A stretch of 64,000 nucleotides of DNA from JAVDCA01 sp035293985 (GTDB lineage: Bacteria; Pseudomonadota; Alphaproteobacteria; Rhizobiales; Xanthobacteraceae): NCBI GenBank assembly GCA_035293985.1, contig DATGLS010000045.1:310001-374000 (forward strand). Reading direction: 5' to 3'. The notes under the pieces are model-generated. The model was not told the origin of the DNA, searched no databases, and was given only the letters and a program-made list of their open reading frames with translations. The position numbers and the translations under genes were made by a program. Of this stretch, positions 1 to 8,852 are shown one piece after another; the first letter of the stretch is position 1, and every line of letters begins with the position of its first letter.

Positions 1-49
1 CGGAGGCACCGCCGGTGACGAGCGCGGTCTTGCCGTTGAGATCGCTCAT
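1..49 (-). CDS. Short-chain dehydrogenase/reductase, N-terminal end only
   Basis: Only the first 16 codons lie in the window; the gene runs off the left edge. They read MSDLNGKTALVTGGAS, the first beta strand and start of the glycine-rich NAD(P)-binding loop (TGxxxGxG) of the SDR family. It starts 21 bases beyond the stop of the tautomerase gene on the same strand, so the two may be co-transcribed. The substrate cannot be judged from this fragment. Confidence 0.75.
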   Translation of the reverse strand, partial: MSDLNGKTALVTGGAS

Positions 50-70
50 GCGCGGCCCAGCCGTTCCGCG

Positions 71-268
71 CTAGCGATGCGGCGCGGCCTCGCTGAACAG
101 CACGCCGCCCTTCATCTTGTCCTGCTTCTCGGATTCGACCAGCGTCACGACGACCGCGCCGGGCTCGACCTTGTAATTCTTCACCACCGCGTCGGTGACA
201 TCTTTCATCAGACCGCGCTTCTGGTCGAGCGAGCGGCCGCCGAGCGCATAAATCACGACTTCAGGCAT
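71..268 (-). CDS. 4-oxalocrotonate tautomerase-family protein
   Basis: A 65-residue protein of normal length for the small tautomerase family. Members keep Pro2, which becomes the N-terminal catalytic base once Met1 is removed; here the protein begins MPEVVIYALGGRS. The family assembles as oligomers and tautomerises enol and keto acids, often in aromatic degradation. The ATG follows a purine-rich stretch (AAGGAGAC on the minus strand). It sits just upstream of the SDR fragment on the same strand. The substrate is unknown. Confidence 0.85.
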   Translation of the reverse strand: MPEVVIYALGGRSLDQKRGLMKDVTDAVVKNYKVEPGAVVVTLVESEKQDKMKGGVLFSEAAPHR

Positions 269-469
269 ATTTGGTCTCCTTGGGTGCCGATGGCGAGGCG
301 CAGTACGGCACGCCGGGGGCCGCAGTTCAAGGCCATCCCGATGTCATCGAATTCTCACACAGGTTCCGGCGGCGGTATGGGTCAGTGTGGCTGGCTTGAT
401 GTCGCCCAACACCTGAATAGAGTTGGCGTGGGGCTGGGGGTTTGAGTAGTGCTTCCGGGAGGGTTTCCG

Positions 470-661
470 ATGGAGCTGCGCCCCACCGCGACTGTGCCGA
501 CCATTCATCCACGACCGCTGATCACCTGCGCGCAGTGCGGGACGATGATCTATGCGGCCGAATGGTCCGAACCCGTGGATGAACGCCGCGTGCGGCACTT
601 ATGGGAATGCAATGCCTGCGGCTATACGTTCGAGACGATGGCGTGCTTCCCGGCCAACTAG
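470..661 (+). CDS. Small zinc-ribbon protein, hypothetical
   Basis: A 63-residue protein with two CxxC pairs (CAQC near residue 21 and CNAC near residue 50) about 30 residues apart, the layout of a zinc ribbon. The ATG is chosen because GGGAGGG lies just upstream; an in-frame GTG at 449 would add seven residues. No catalytic motif is visible. It could bind nucleic acid or protein, but nothing here shows which. Confidence 0.7.
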   Translation: MELRPTATVPTIHPRPLITCAQCGTMIYAAEWSEPVDERRVRHLWECNACGYTFETMACFPAN

Positions 662-729
662 CGCCGAATCCGTGAACGGCAATCGCGCCACCGATTGAGC
701 CAGGCGGAAAACAAGCCGCCCGGGCAGGT

Positions 730-1584
730 CTATGACGCAGATGGATGTGGGGGCGGCGGCGGAGGCGGCGGGCTCACCCCGATCACGCGGCCGCCGGCCG
801 AAATGGCCTTGCCGGGCAGATCGATCACCCAGTTGACGGTGTGCCCGGTGGCGTTCGCCGCATGGCCGACGAAGCCCGAGAGCGTCGAAAAGACCATCCC
901 GACCGGGCCTTGATGCGTAGCTTCAACGGGCGGCGCGGCTGCCGTCGCAGCCGGCGCTGCGACCGGCGGCGCCGGGGCCGGCGTCTCGCTCGCGACGGAA
1001 GGCACGATGACGGTCGGCGCGTTCACGTCGCGCGCCGGGGCGGGCGGCAGGCCCGGCGGCGGCGCCGGCACGTAGACCTCGCCCTGCTCGCCTTGGGCCC
1101 CGCCTTGAGCATCGGCACTCGGCGGCGCGGCTGGCGGTGTGACCGATGGCGTTGTCGCGGCCGTGACGGCGGGACGGCTCGGTGCCGGCACGGGCCGTGC
1201 CGCCTGATCGCGCGGCGAGATCGAATCAAGTCCCACCGGGACCGCGGCGGTCGTCGTCTGCGCACGATGGGGTGCGGGCGGCGCGGCGCTAGTGGCGGGC
1301 GCCGACGTCGCGATCGGACGTACTTGCGGACGTACTTGCGCCGGCTGCTCGGGCGTCTCGCGACGGACTTTGAGCACCTCGCGCATGGTGGCGCGGTCCT
1401 GGCCGACGGTCGGCTGCTGCTCGGTCGTGGTCGCGGTGATCTGGGCGGGCAGGCTCGGCTCGGCCGGACGGCCGAAATGCAGCTGCGCCAAGAGGTAACC
1501 GCCGATCACCGTGGCGGCGACCGATGGTAGAATCTCCAGCACCAGCCTGGAGCCGACACGAAATAACTTCGGCAAGCGTCCCAT
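730..1584 (-). CDS. Membrane-anchored Pro/Ala-rich protein, hypothetical
   Basis: A 284-residue protein with one N-terminal hydrophobic segment at about residues 15-35, then a long low-complexity Pro/Ala/Thr region and a proline-run tail. This suggests an inner-membrane anchor with a disordered periplasmic part. No enzymatic domain is visible. The ATG at 1584 is preferred over an in-frame GTG five codons upstream. A protein of the same plan (short N-terminus, one membrane helix, Pro/Ala/Thr tail) lies at 2877-3734. The function is unknown. Confidence 0.65.
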   Translation of the reverse strand: MGRLPKLFRVGSRLVLEILPSVAATVIGGYLLAQLHFGRPAEPSLPAQITATTTEQQPTVGQDRATMREVLKVRRETPEQPAQVRPQVRPIATSAPATSAAPPAPHRAQTTTAAVPVGLDSISPRDQAARPVPAPSRPAVTAATTPSVTPPAAPPSADAQGGAQGEQGEVYVPAPPPGLPPAPARDVNAPTVIVPSVASETPAPAPPVAAPAATAAAPPVEATHQGPVGMVFSTLSGFVGHAANATGHTVNWVIDLPGKAISAGGRVIGVSPPPPPPPPHPSAS

Positions 1585-1848
1585 TGCCCGCACCCGCACC
1601 CGTCTGTTCCCCTATAGGCCATCGGTTTTCGGCAACTTCGTGCTCATCCTGCGGCAATGCAGGGGAACTTTCGCCGCAAACCTTGCAGCCTCGTAAGTTT
1701 TGTGGCGCGGCGGCCTGCCCCGAGCCAAGCGCCGCCCCCGGGCTGCGCCCGCGACGGGGGCCTGCACCAACCCGCACGGCAATGCAATAATGACCGGAGC
1801 GAGGTGTTATCCGGCTGCAAACCGCCTCGCTCCCAGGGAGGATGTCGA

Positions 1849-2742
1849 ATGACCGTACAACCGAAAATCTCCGATCTCACGTCCGATGCCATCGGCCTCA
1901 TGAAGGCGCCCGACTTCTCGCGGCGCGGCTTCATGAGCGCGTCCGCGGCGGTCGCCGCCGGCTATACGCTCGCCGCGGGCCCGGTGCGGGCCGAAGCGAT
2001 CAAGACCGACACGAACGGCCTCAAGGCCGGCGACGCCAAGGTCACGGTCACCGGCGGCGATATGCCAGTCTACTACGCGCGCCCGGCCAACGTGACGAAC
2101 CCGCCAGTCATTCTCGTCGCCATGGAGATCTTCGGCCTGCACGAGTGGGTGAAGGACATCACGCGGCGCATGGCCCATCTCGGCGCCTTCGCGATCGCGC
2201 CCGACTACTACTTCCGCATGGGCGTCAACCTGCTCGAGATCACCGAGGTCCCGAAGCTCCTGCCGATCGTCAACAAGAAGCCGGACGCCGAGCTCTTTGC
2301 CGATCTCGACGCGACGGTTGCGTGGGCGAAGTCCCAGGGCGGCGACACCAGCCGGCTCGGCATCATGGGCTTCTGCCGCGGCGGACGCACGGTGTGGGAA
2401 TATACGTCACACAATCCGAACCTGAAGGCATCGGTCGCGTTCTACGGCACGCTCACCGATCCGCCCAATCCGCTGTGGCCGAAGGAGCCGATGAAGCTCG
2501 TCCCCGAGATGAAGGCGCCCGTGCTCGGCCTTTATGGCGCCGAGGATACGGGCATTCCGGTCGCCCAGGTCGAGCAGATGAAAGCCGCGATGGCCGCCGC
2601 CAACAAGCCGGCCGAATTCCATATCTATCCGGGCGCGCCGCACGGCTTCGAAGCCGACTACCGCGGCAGCTACCGCAAGGAAGCGGCCGAGGACGCCTGG
2701 AAGCAGATGCAGGCGTGGTTCAAGAAGTACAACGTGCTCTGA
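1849..2742 (+). CDS. Dienelactone hydrolase-family protein, Tat-exported
   Basis: An alpha/beta hydrolase of 297 residues. A twin-arginine signal (SRRGFMSASAAVAAG, about residues 25-39, then AGPVRAEA) indicates folded export to the periplasm. The dienelactone hydrolase nucleophile motif GFCRGG carries the catalytic Cys; the Asp of GAEDTGIP and the His of APHGFEADY complete the triad. The family hydrolyses dienelactones and related esters; the true substrate is not deducible. The ATG follows CCCAGGGAGGATG, a strong ribosome-binding site, and an open frame upstream to 1657 is probably untranslated. A hairpin downstream may end the transcript. Confidence 0.88.
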   Translation: MTVQPKISDLTSDAIGLMKAPDFSRRGFMSASAAVAAGYTLAAGPVRAEAIKTDTNGLKAGDAKVTVTGGDMPVYYARPANVTNPPVILVAMEIFGLHEWVKDITRRMAHLGAFAIAPDYYFRMGVNLLEITEVPKLLPIVNKKPDAELFADLDATVAWAKSQGGDTSRLGIMGFCRGGRTVWEYTSHNPNLKASVAFYGTLTDPPNPLWPKEPMKLVPEMKAPVLGLYGAEDTGIPVAQVEQMKAAMAAANKPAEFHIYPGAPHGFEADYRGSYRKEAAEDAWKQMQAWFKKYNVL

Positions 2743-2783
2743 ACTCGCAAGCTCCGATCTCAGGTCGCAGGCTCTGATCATCC

Positions 2784-2816
2784 GAACGGCTCGACGCTTA
2801 CTGCGCCGAGCCGTTC
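2784..2816. terminator. Hairpin after the dienelactone hydrolase gene
   Basis: GAACGGCTCG and its exact complement CGAGCCGTTC flank a 13-base loop about 40 bases after the stop. The right arm plus CTACGTTAACC is repeated about 20 bases on, giving a direct repeat. There is no clear T-run, so it may be a weak or bidirectional terminator between convergent genes. Confidence 0.5.
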
Positions 2817-2876
2817 TACGTTAACCTCGAGCCGTTTCTACGTTAACCAAGCAGTCGTTAACGCCCTTGGGAGAGT

Positions 2877-3734
2877 TCAGAACAGGCCGCCGAAGAATCC
2901 ATTCGACGAGGGCGGCGGCGGTGCACGCGGCGCTTCGTTGCGCCGGCTGGTGCGCGGCTCGCCGAAGGCGAGCGCCTGATGATGCGTGAAGTCGAACTGG
3001 TCGGGCCGCTCGAAATGCTGGAACATGCCGTACGCATCCGGGCGCGGCGTGGTCGCGACGCGGCGCTGGTCGACCGTATTCGTGTTGCGCGCGTAGGCTT
3101 TCGGCTTTGCCTTGATGCCCGTCCGGCCGAGCTGCGTCTTCGCTTCCATGACGACCTTGCCGTGCTTGACGGGGGCGCCATGCGCGATGGCCTGCCGCTG
3201 CGCATAGCCCTTGGCAAAGGTGAGATCGCTGTCGGCGATGGCCGCCGGCTGCGGTGCCTGAACGACCGCGAGCGGCCGCACTGGCGTGGGACGGGTAGCA
3301 GGCGCGACAGCGACGGTAGAGGGCGAGAGGGCGGGATGATCGGCGACCGCCGGGGTGCTGCTGGTGGTCACACCTGAGGGAGCACTATTGGTCGCGCGCT
3401 TCGGCGTCGCGACGACCGCGAGCACCTGCGTCACGGGGGGCGTGGGATGGACGGTGGCTCGGGGGGTGGTTTGGGAGGTGACTTGGTCGGTGGCATGGGC
3501 GGCCGCTTGGAGAGTGGCATGATGTAGCGGCGCCGACGCGGCAGCCGTCGTCGCGACCACGGGGGACGCCGACGATGCGAACAGGTCGAGCGTGACCACG
3601 ACGCCGCTGATGGCCGAGACCGCCATCACGATCGCGAAAATCGTGATATTCGCCAGTGCTCCGCGCCAGCCCGTCGGCCGCGCCGGAGTAAGCGAATAGT
3701 CGTAACCGTAACTGGACACTCTATAACGGGACAT
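2877..3734 (-). CDS. Single-pass membrane protein with disordered periplasmic region, hypothetical
   Basis: A 285-residue protein: a short N-terminus (MSRYRVSSYGYDYSL), a hydrophobic helix at about residues 30-52, then Ala/Pro/Thr-rich low-complexity sequence ending in FFGGLF. The plan resembles the protein at 730-1584. ATG at 3734 is preferred over an in-frame GTG two codons upstream. No known domain is visible. The 3' end abuts a region with two copies of a 20-base direct repeat. Confidence 0.6.
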   Translation of the reverse strand: MSRYRVSSYGYDYSLTPARPTGWRGALANITIFAIVMAVSAISGVVVTLDLFASSASPVVATTAAASAPLHHATLQAAAHATDQVTSQTTPRATVHPTPPVTQVLAVVATPKRATNSAPSGVTTSSTPAVADHPALSPSTVAVAPATRPTPVRPLAVVQAPQPAAIADSDLTFAKGYAQRQAIAHGAPVKHGKVVMEAKTQLGRTGIKAKPKAYARNTNTVDQRRVATTPRPDAYGMFQHFERPDQFDFTHHQALAFGEPRTSRRNEAPRAPPPPSSNGFFGGLF

Positions 3735-4091
3735 GCGCACTCCCCGAAGTTCTCATCCCCCGTCTGTCAGGCTAAATGGGGGCGAAGTTCACTTCGCAGG
3801 ACCCCAACACAACAATATGATCAAGGTTCCGTAACTGTCCGCGCCAGCACGTTAATCAACCCGAACGCCTCGCCGGCGCCGCCTACTCACACGTTTTACC
3901 TCGACTTTACGCGCCGCCGGCATTCACCGCTGTCGGCAGGCCGGCCGTCGCGCCGGCGAAAGCGACGAAGATTCGCTATGGTTTACGAACGTCATCCACC
4001 CGGTTTCGCGCCCTGCCCCGCGCGGGCTGAAACCGGCCAGCCAGCCGCTGCGTAGACGATCCGAGGGAATGACCCATCCGATGAGGTGCCC
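3735..4091. other. Intergenic region between divergent genes
   Basis: About 357 bases between the divergent membrane-protein and glutathione peroxidase genes. It holds a small hairpin (GCGAAGTTCACTTCGC near 3783) and should contain promoters for both genes, but no clear consensus is visible. No coding frame with recognisable content is seen. Confidence 0.5.
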
Positions 4092-4661
4092 ATGTGTTTC
4101 ACCCGTCGACAGGCGCTCGCCTTGTTTGCCGGCGCGCTTGCCACGCCGGCTGCCGCGCAGACGCCCGCCATGAGCCATCTCACCGCCTACGCGTTCAGCT
4201 TCAGGGCGCTCGAGGATGGCGATGTCCGTCTCGCCGATTTCGCCGGCAAGCCGGTCCTCGTCGTCAACACCGCCTCGCAATGCGGGTTCACGCCGCAATA
4301 TGCCGGCCTGCAGCAGCTGTGGACGCGCTACCACGATCGCGGGCTGATGCTGATCGCGGTGCCGTCGAACGATTTCGGCGCCCAGGAGCCCGGCGGCGCC
4401 TCCGATATCAAGGAGACGGCGAATCACGTCTACGGCGTCACCTTCCCGATCGCCGCGAAGGCCGTGGTGAAGGGCGCGAACGCGCATCCCTTCTACAAAT
4501 GGGCCGCAAGCGAGCGACCGCATGACCTGCCGCGCTGGAATTTCCACAAATACCTGATCGGCCGCGACGGGCACATCGCGGCCGTGTTCGCGACCGAAGT
4601 AGAGCCGACGGATCCGCGCGTGATCGCGGCGATCGAGAAGGAATTGCCGCGGGTCGAATGA
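4092..4661 (+). CDS. Glutathione peroxidase-family protein with signal peptide
   Basis: A 189-residue thioredoxin-fold peroxidase. The first 22 residues or so (MCFTRRQALALFAGALATPA...AAQ) look like a Tat/Sec signal, so the enzyme is probably periplasmic. The peroxidatic Cys sits in NTASQCGFTPQY; the Gln and Trp of the GPx tetrad are represented by a downstream Gln region and RWNFHKYL. Members reduce hydroperoxides, and bacterial Cys-type ones often use thioredoxin rather than glutathione. The ATG at 4092 is preferred over the GTG at 4086. Confidence 0.88.
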   Translation: MCFTRRQALALFAGALATPAAAQTPAMSHLTAYAFSFRALEDGDVRLADFAGKPVLVVNTASQCGFTPQYAGLQQLWTRYHDRGLMLIAVPSNDFGAQEPGGASDIKETANHVYGVTFPIAAKAVVKGANAHPFYKWAASERPHDLPRWNFHKYLIGRDGHIAAVFATEVEPTDPRVIAAIEKELPRVE

Positions 4662-4668
4662 CCCGCGG

Positions 4669-4764
4669 CGTCATTGCGGGCGAAGCGAAGCAATCTCGAT
4701 TTGCACCCGCCGGGACCTGTTGGTCGAGACTGCTTCGTCGCGCTATGCGCTCCTCGCAATGACG
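4669..4764. repeat. Imperfect palindromic intergenic repeat
   Basis: Left arm GCGTCATTGCGGGCGAAGCG and right arm GCGCTCCTCGCAATGACG are near inverted copies, with a second pair around the centre (AAGCAATCTCGA and TCGAGACTGCTT). This fits the short mobile palindromes scattered between genes in Bradyrhizobium relatives. A half-copy lies near 25735-25790. It fills the gap between the convergent peroxidase and prmB genes. Confidence 0.7.
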
Positions 4765-4771
4765 GAGCAAA

Positions 4772-5677
4772 TCAGCGCAGCTCCTTCGCGTCGACCCAGA
4801 ACACCTCGTCCGCGCTTTCCTCCGTCTCGAGCCACAGGAAGCGCGTCGACGGGAAGGCGCGCTCGACGGCCTCTTTGCCGCGACCGACCTCGCACAGGAG
4901 GCCGCCCGCGGGCGCGAGATGGCGCGGCGCCTCGGCGATGATCCGGCGGACGAATTTCAGCCCGTCGGCGCCGCCCGCAAAGGCGCGCCGCGGCTCGTGC
5001 CGACATTCGGGCGGCAGCGCCGCCATGCCGGGCGCGTCGACATAGGGCGGATTGCTGATGATGAGGTCGTAGCGCTCGCCCTCGACCGGCGCGAAGAGGT
5101 CGCCGCGCAGCAGGCGGACCCGATGCTCTAGCGCATGGTCACGTACGTTGACGCGCGCGACCGCGAGCGCGTCGCGCGAGATGTCGACCGCATCGACGAT
5201 CGCGTCCCGGAAATGCATCGCCGCGATGATCGCGAGGCAGCCCGAGCCCGTGCACAGGTCGAGCACGCGGCGCACGCCGGCGGGATCGATCAGGCCGTCG
5301 CCGGCGAAGAGGTCGCCGGCAAGAATCTCGCCGAGGTACGAGCGCGGCACGATCACGCGCTCGTCGACGTAGAACGGCACGCCCTGGACGTAGGTCTTGT
5401 TGACCAGATAGGCGGCGGGCTTGCGCGTGCGCACGCGCCGCTCGATCAGCGCCAAGACCACGTCGCGCTCCTTGGCAGTGACGTGCGCGCGCGAGAAGGC
5501 ATCGAACCGCTCGGGCGGCAGGTGGAGCGCCTCGCCGACCAGGAACGCGGCCTCGGCGACCGGATCGCTCGTGCCATGGGCGATGACGAGCTTGGCGGCG
5601 CGAAAGCGCGACACCGCATAACGCACGAGATCGATGATGGTCGCGAGTTCGCGCCCCGCACGGCGATCCTTGGCCAT
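4772..5677 (-). CDS. prmB: Ribosomal protein L3 N5-glutamine methyltransferase
   Basis: A 301-residue SAM-dependent methyltransferase. The N-terminal helical domain is followed by a Rossmann fold with the SAM-binding motif VLDLCTGSGCLAI and the catalytic NPPY in ISNPPYVDAPG. The PrmB branch, rather than PrmC, is indicated by the sequence VPRSYLGEIL before the methyltransferase domain and by the N-terminal domain. It methylates a Gln of ribosomal protein L3 in the cytoplasm. The gene stands alone, convergent with the peroxidase gene. Confidence 0.9.
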   Translation of the reverse strand: MAKDRRAGRELATIIDLVRYAVSRFRAAKLVIAHGTSDPVAEAAFLVGEALHLPPERFDAFSRAHVTAKERDVVLALIERRVRTRKPAAYLVNKTYVQGVPFYVDERVIVPRSYLGEILAGDLFAGDGLIDPAGVRRVLDLCTGSGCLAIIAAMHFRDAIVDAVDISRDALAVARVNVRDHALEHRVRLLRGDLFAPVEGERYDLIISNPPYVDAPGMAALPPECRHEPRRAFAGGADGLKFVRRIIAEAPRHLAPAGGLLCEVGRGKEAVERAFPSTRFLWLETEESADEVFWVDAKELR

Positions 5678-5728
5678 AGCCCTCCTTGCTACGCCTCGAC
5701 CGAGTGCCCCGCAACCACGCCGGCACCA

Positions 5729-6511
5729 TCAGCCTGCTGCGACGGCCGCCACGATCGTCGTGCACAGGTTCGCGATGCCATGCAGGGCGATCGTCGTCAG
5801 CGTCGAGCCGGTGCGCGCGCGCAGCCAGCCGAACAACAGCCCGAGGCCGAAGATCTCGCCGATGGTGATCGCATCATATTGGATGTGGAGGCCGGCCCAA
5901 ATGAGCGACGAGAGGATGACGGCACCCACGACGCCGATCCGCGAGGCGGCCCAGCCGCGAAAGAGAAAACCGCGAAACAGGAGCTCCTCGTAGATCGGCG
6001 CCGCAACCACCACCATCGCCAGCAAAGGCAGCAGCATGCCGGCATGGGCAGAGGCGTAGAGCTCTCGGGTGAACGACTGGGTGAGGCCGTGACCGGAGAG
6101 GTAGCCGAAGAGATGGATGGCAACCACCCAGGCGATCGTGCAAGCCAGCCCGAGCCGAAAACCAGCCGGATCGACCGGCTTCAGGGCGAGGTAGTCGATA
6201 AAGCGCGCGCGTGCGAGCCGGGTGGCGAATGCGATGCCGAGCACGATCGTCGGCAAGGCCGCAAGTGTGCACACCGACAGGACGATCGCGTTCGACAGCG
6301 CGGCGTGGGCGCTCGTCGGCACGCTCGCGGGATCGATCCGCCGCCACGCCAGGAGGAGGGCAACGATCGCGCCGAACTGCGCGGCCTGCAGGACGGCGAA
6401 GATCGCGATGCCCCAGGCCGTGGTGGCCCAGAATCCCCATCGCGGTCGCGGCGGCCGCAGCGCTTGCGGCACGCCCAGGGCGGTGGATTCGGTCATGATC
6501 GCCTCGGACAT
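5729..6511 (-). CDS. CPBP-family intramembrane glutamic protease
   Basis: A 260-residue polytopic membrane protein with about seven hydrophobic segments. It carries the CPBP/CAAX-protease motifs: EELLFRGFLFRG (catalytic Glu pair and Arg) and a later membrane motif with His (WAGLHIQYD). Family members cleave peptides or modify membrane proteins; several act on secreted peptides. It is 51 bases upstream of prmB on the same strand and could be co-transcribed. ATG starts exist at 6511 and 6496. Confidence 0.82.
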   Translation of the reverse strand: MSEAIMTESTALGVPQALRPPRPRWGFWATTAWGIAIFAVLQAAQFGAIVALLLAWRRIDPASVPTSAHAALSNAIVLSVCTLAALPTIVLGIAFATRLARARFIDYLALKPVDPAGFRLGLACTIAWVVAIHLFGYLSGHGLTQSFTRELYASAHAGMLLPLLAMVVVAAPIYEELLFRGFLFRGWAASRIGVVGAVILSSLIWAGLHIQYDAITIGEIFGLGLLFGWLRARTGSTLTTIALHGIANLCTTIVAAVAAG

Positions 6512-6690
6512 TTGCAGATGATCCTCGCGAGACTATTCGGATTGGTCATCGCCGAGGGGCGAAAGGTTCACGGCCGGCGGCGCGCCGCGGGATCGCATCG
6601 GCTTGGACTTGGCCACTCCCCCGCATACGCTTCGGACCGAGCGCGTTGCGCTATACTGCGGAACGGCGAAATCGAAGAGGAGAACCCACG

Positions 6691-7191
6691 ATGGCGTTCA
6701 CGATCACGAGCACTAGTTTCAAGGACGGCGATTATCTCGCCAAAGACCACGTGCTGTCGGAACGGTTCGGCTTCGGCTGCGCCGGCGGCAACAAGTCGCC
6801 GCAGCTCGCATGGTCGGGCGCGCCGTCCGGCACCAGGAGCTTCGCGGTCACCTGCTACGATCCCGATGCGCCGACCGGCTCCGGCTTCTGGCACTGGGTG
6901 GTGGTGAACATCCCCGCGAACGTGACCGAGCTGCCGCTCGATGCCGGCAATCCGATGAGCGGCAAGATGCCGGCCGGCGCTCTGATGACACGTACGGAGC
7001 TCGGCAACAGCGGGTATCTCGGCCCCTGCCCACCCGAGGGCGACCACCCGCACCGCTACCTGTTCACGGTGTTCGCGGTCAGCAAGGACAAGCTCGACGT
7101 GACCGCCGACACTTCGCCGGCCGTCGTCGGCTTCAACCTGCATTTCAGCACGCTCGCCAAGGCCGAGATCCTGGGGTTGTTCAAGCGCTGA
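6691..7191 (+). CDS. YbhB/YbcL family (PEBP-like) protein
   Basis: A 166-residue protein of the bacterial Raf-kinase-inhibitor-like family. It shows the ligand-pocket motifs CYDPDAPTGSGFWHW and GPCPPEGDHPHRYLFTVFA. The family is cytosolic or periplasmic and binds small anions; its bacterial role is poorly defined. No signal peptide is visible. The ATG follows GAAGAGGAGAACCCACG, a good ribosome-binding site, so the open frame upstream to 6646 is discounted. Confidence 0.87.
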   Translation: MAFTITSTSFKDGDYLAKDHVLSERFGFGCAGGNKSPQLAWSGAPSGTRSFAVTCYDPDAPTGSGFWHWVVVNIPANVTELPLDAGNPMSGKMPAGALMTRTELGNSGYLGPCPPEGDHPHRYLFTVFAVSKDKLDVTADTSPAVVGFNLHFSTLAKAEILGLFKR

Positions 7192-7246
7192 GGCGGGCGA
7201 GGCGAGCGGATCGCGTGTGCTAGCATCGGCCCCAGGATCAGAATCG

Positions 7247-7717
7247 ATGCCCGTGCTCGCCCTCACCGATGCTGCCCCATTCCTGCCTGCACGCGGCGCG
7301 CTGATCGGCCTCGATCTCGGCAGCAAGACCATCGGCGTCGCGACCAGCGACCCCGACCGGCGGCTCGCGACCGCGGTCGAGACCATCGCGCGCAAGACGT
7401 TCACGACGGATGCGGCGCGTATCCTGGCGCTCGCGGCCGAGCGCAAGGCCGCCGGGCTCGTCCTCGGCTTGCCCGTCAACATGGACGGCTCGGAGGGCCC
7501 GCGTGCGCAATCGACCCGCGCGTTCGCGCGCAATCTGGCGAAGCTGACCGAGATGCCGATCGCCCTGTGGGACGAGCGGCTTTCGACTGCCGCGGTGGAG
7601 CGCGAGCTGATCGCATCCGACGTCAGCCGCGCGCGGCGCAAGGCCGTGATCGATCAGCACGCCGCCGTGTTCATCCTGCAGGGCGCGCTCGACCGCCTGA
7701 TGCGGCCGGCGCCATAG
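7247..7717 (+). CDS. ruvX: Holliday junction resolvase-like RuvX/YqgF
   Basis: A 156-residue RNase H-fold protein of usual length. Visible motifs are GLDLGSKTIGVATSD (first catalytic Asp), LVLGLPVNMDGSEGPR and LWDERLSTAAVE (Asp/Glu). In E. coli the family is tied to 16S rRNA 5' maturation, and a junction-resolvase role has been proposed. The final catalytic region is DQHAAVFILQ. The ATG at 7247 gives the normal family N-terminus; an upstream TTG would add ten residues. Confidence 0.9.
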   Translation: MPVLALTDAAPFLPARGALIGLDLGSKTIGVATSDPDRRLATAVETIARKTFTTDAARILALAAERKAAGLVLGLPVNMDGSEGPRAQSTRAFARNLAKLTEMPIALWDERLSTAAVERELIASDVSRARRKAVIDQHAAVFILQGALDRLMRPAP

Positions 7718-7892
7718 GGCATCGCACCACGCCGAGGTTCGGAACCGTGCCCGCCGGCGTTGGAATCATTCACTTTTCCCGGCTCGTGGTCAAACGATTT
7801 CCGGTGGCGTTCCGGCGCTGACAAAGTCGCTGGGGACGAAGCTTCGGGCGCCCTTGCGTAGTGCGAATCATGCGCATATAGGTGCCGCTTTA

Positions 7893-8846
7893 ATGAACAT
7901 CATGCAGAAATCCTCCTTCGTCCTCAGCCGCCGGCATCTGTTGGGGATCGATGGTCTGTCGCGCGACGACATCGTCGGCCTGCTCGATCTCTCCGAGGAG
8001 TTCGTCGAGCTCAACCGGCAAATCGAGAAGAAGCGCACCTCACTGCGCGGTCGCACGCAGATCAATCTCTTCTTCGAGGTCTCGACGCGCACCCAGGCGT
8101 CGTTCGAGATCGCCGGCAAGCGGCTCGGCGCCGACGTGATGAACATGTCGGTCTCCTCCTCGTCCATGCGCAAGGGCGAGACGCTGCTCGACACCGCCAT
8201 CACGCTCAACGCCATGCATCCCGACATCATCATCGTGCGCCACCACGCGTCGGGCGCCGTGGAGCTGCTCGCCCGCAAGGTCGATTGCTCGGTGATCAAC
8301 GCGGGCGACGGCGCACATGAGCATCCAACCCAGGCGCTGCTCGATGCGCTCACGATCCGCCGCAACAAGGGGCGCATCGAGGGGCTCACCGTCACGATCT
8401 GCGGCGACATTCTTCATTCGCGGGTCGCGCGCTCGAACATCATCCTCCTCAATACGCTCGGCGCGCGCGTGCGCGTGGTGGCGCCATCGACGCTTCTGCC
8501 GCCCGGCATCGAGCGCCTCGGCGTCGAGGTCTTCCGCGACATGCGCGAGGGTCTGCGCGATGCCGACATCGTCATGATGTTGCGCCTGCAACGCGAGCGC
8601 ATGAACGGCTCGTTCGTGCCCTCGCTGCAGGAATATGCCGCCTATTTCGGCCTCGACGCCAAGAAGCTCGCTTACGCCAAGCCAGATGCCCTCGTCATGC
8701 ATCCGGGCCCGATGAACCGCGGCGTCGAGATCGACTCCAGCGTGGCCGACGGCGCTCAGTCGGTGGTCCGCCAGCAGGTCGAGATGGGCGTCGCAGTGCG
8801 CATGGCGGTGCTCGAAGCGCTGTCGCGGAATCTGCCGAATGCGTGA
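7893..8846 (+). CDS. pyrB: Aspartate carbamoyltransferase catalytic subunit
   Basis: A 317-residue enzyme. It joins carbamoyl phosphate and aspartate in the second step of UMP synthesis. It has the carbamoyl-phosphate motif FEVSTRTQASFE, the loop SSSSMRKGETLLDT, the HPTQALLDALT motif and the C-terminal HPGPMNRGVEI. The genes that follow encode a small membrane protein and an inactive-looking dihydroorotase, matching the PyrB-PyrC' arrangement known from Pseudomonas. ATG at 7893 is chosen; an upstream frame to 7854 lacks family sequence. Confidence 0.95.
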   Translation: MNIMQKSSFVLSRRHLLGIDGLSRDDIVGLLDLSEEFVELNRQIEKKRTSLRGRTQINLFFEVSTRTQASFEIAGKRLGADVMNMSVSSSSMRKGETLLDTAITLNAMHPDIIIVRHHASGAVELLARKVDCSVINAGDGAHEHPTQALLDALTIRRNKGRIEGLTVTICGDILHSRVARSNIILLNTLGARVRVVAPSTLLPPGIERLGVEVFRDMREGLRDADIVMMLRLQRERMNGSFVPSLQEYAAYFGLDAKKLAYAKPDALVMHPGPMNRGVEIDSSVADGAQSVVRQQVEMGVAVRMAVLEALSRNLPNA

Positions 8847-8852
8847 GGTGGC

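Noticed and set aside
5135..6907. 590-codon + strand open frame
   Set aside because: It runs antisense to prmB and the CPBP gene, is Arg/Asp/Gly-rich without a domain, and is a high-GC frame shadow.
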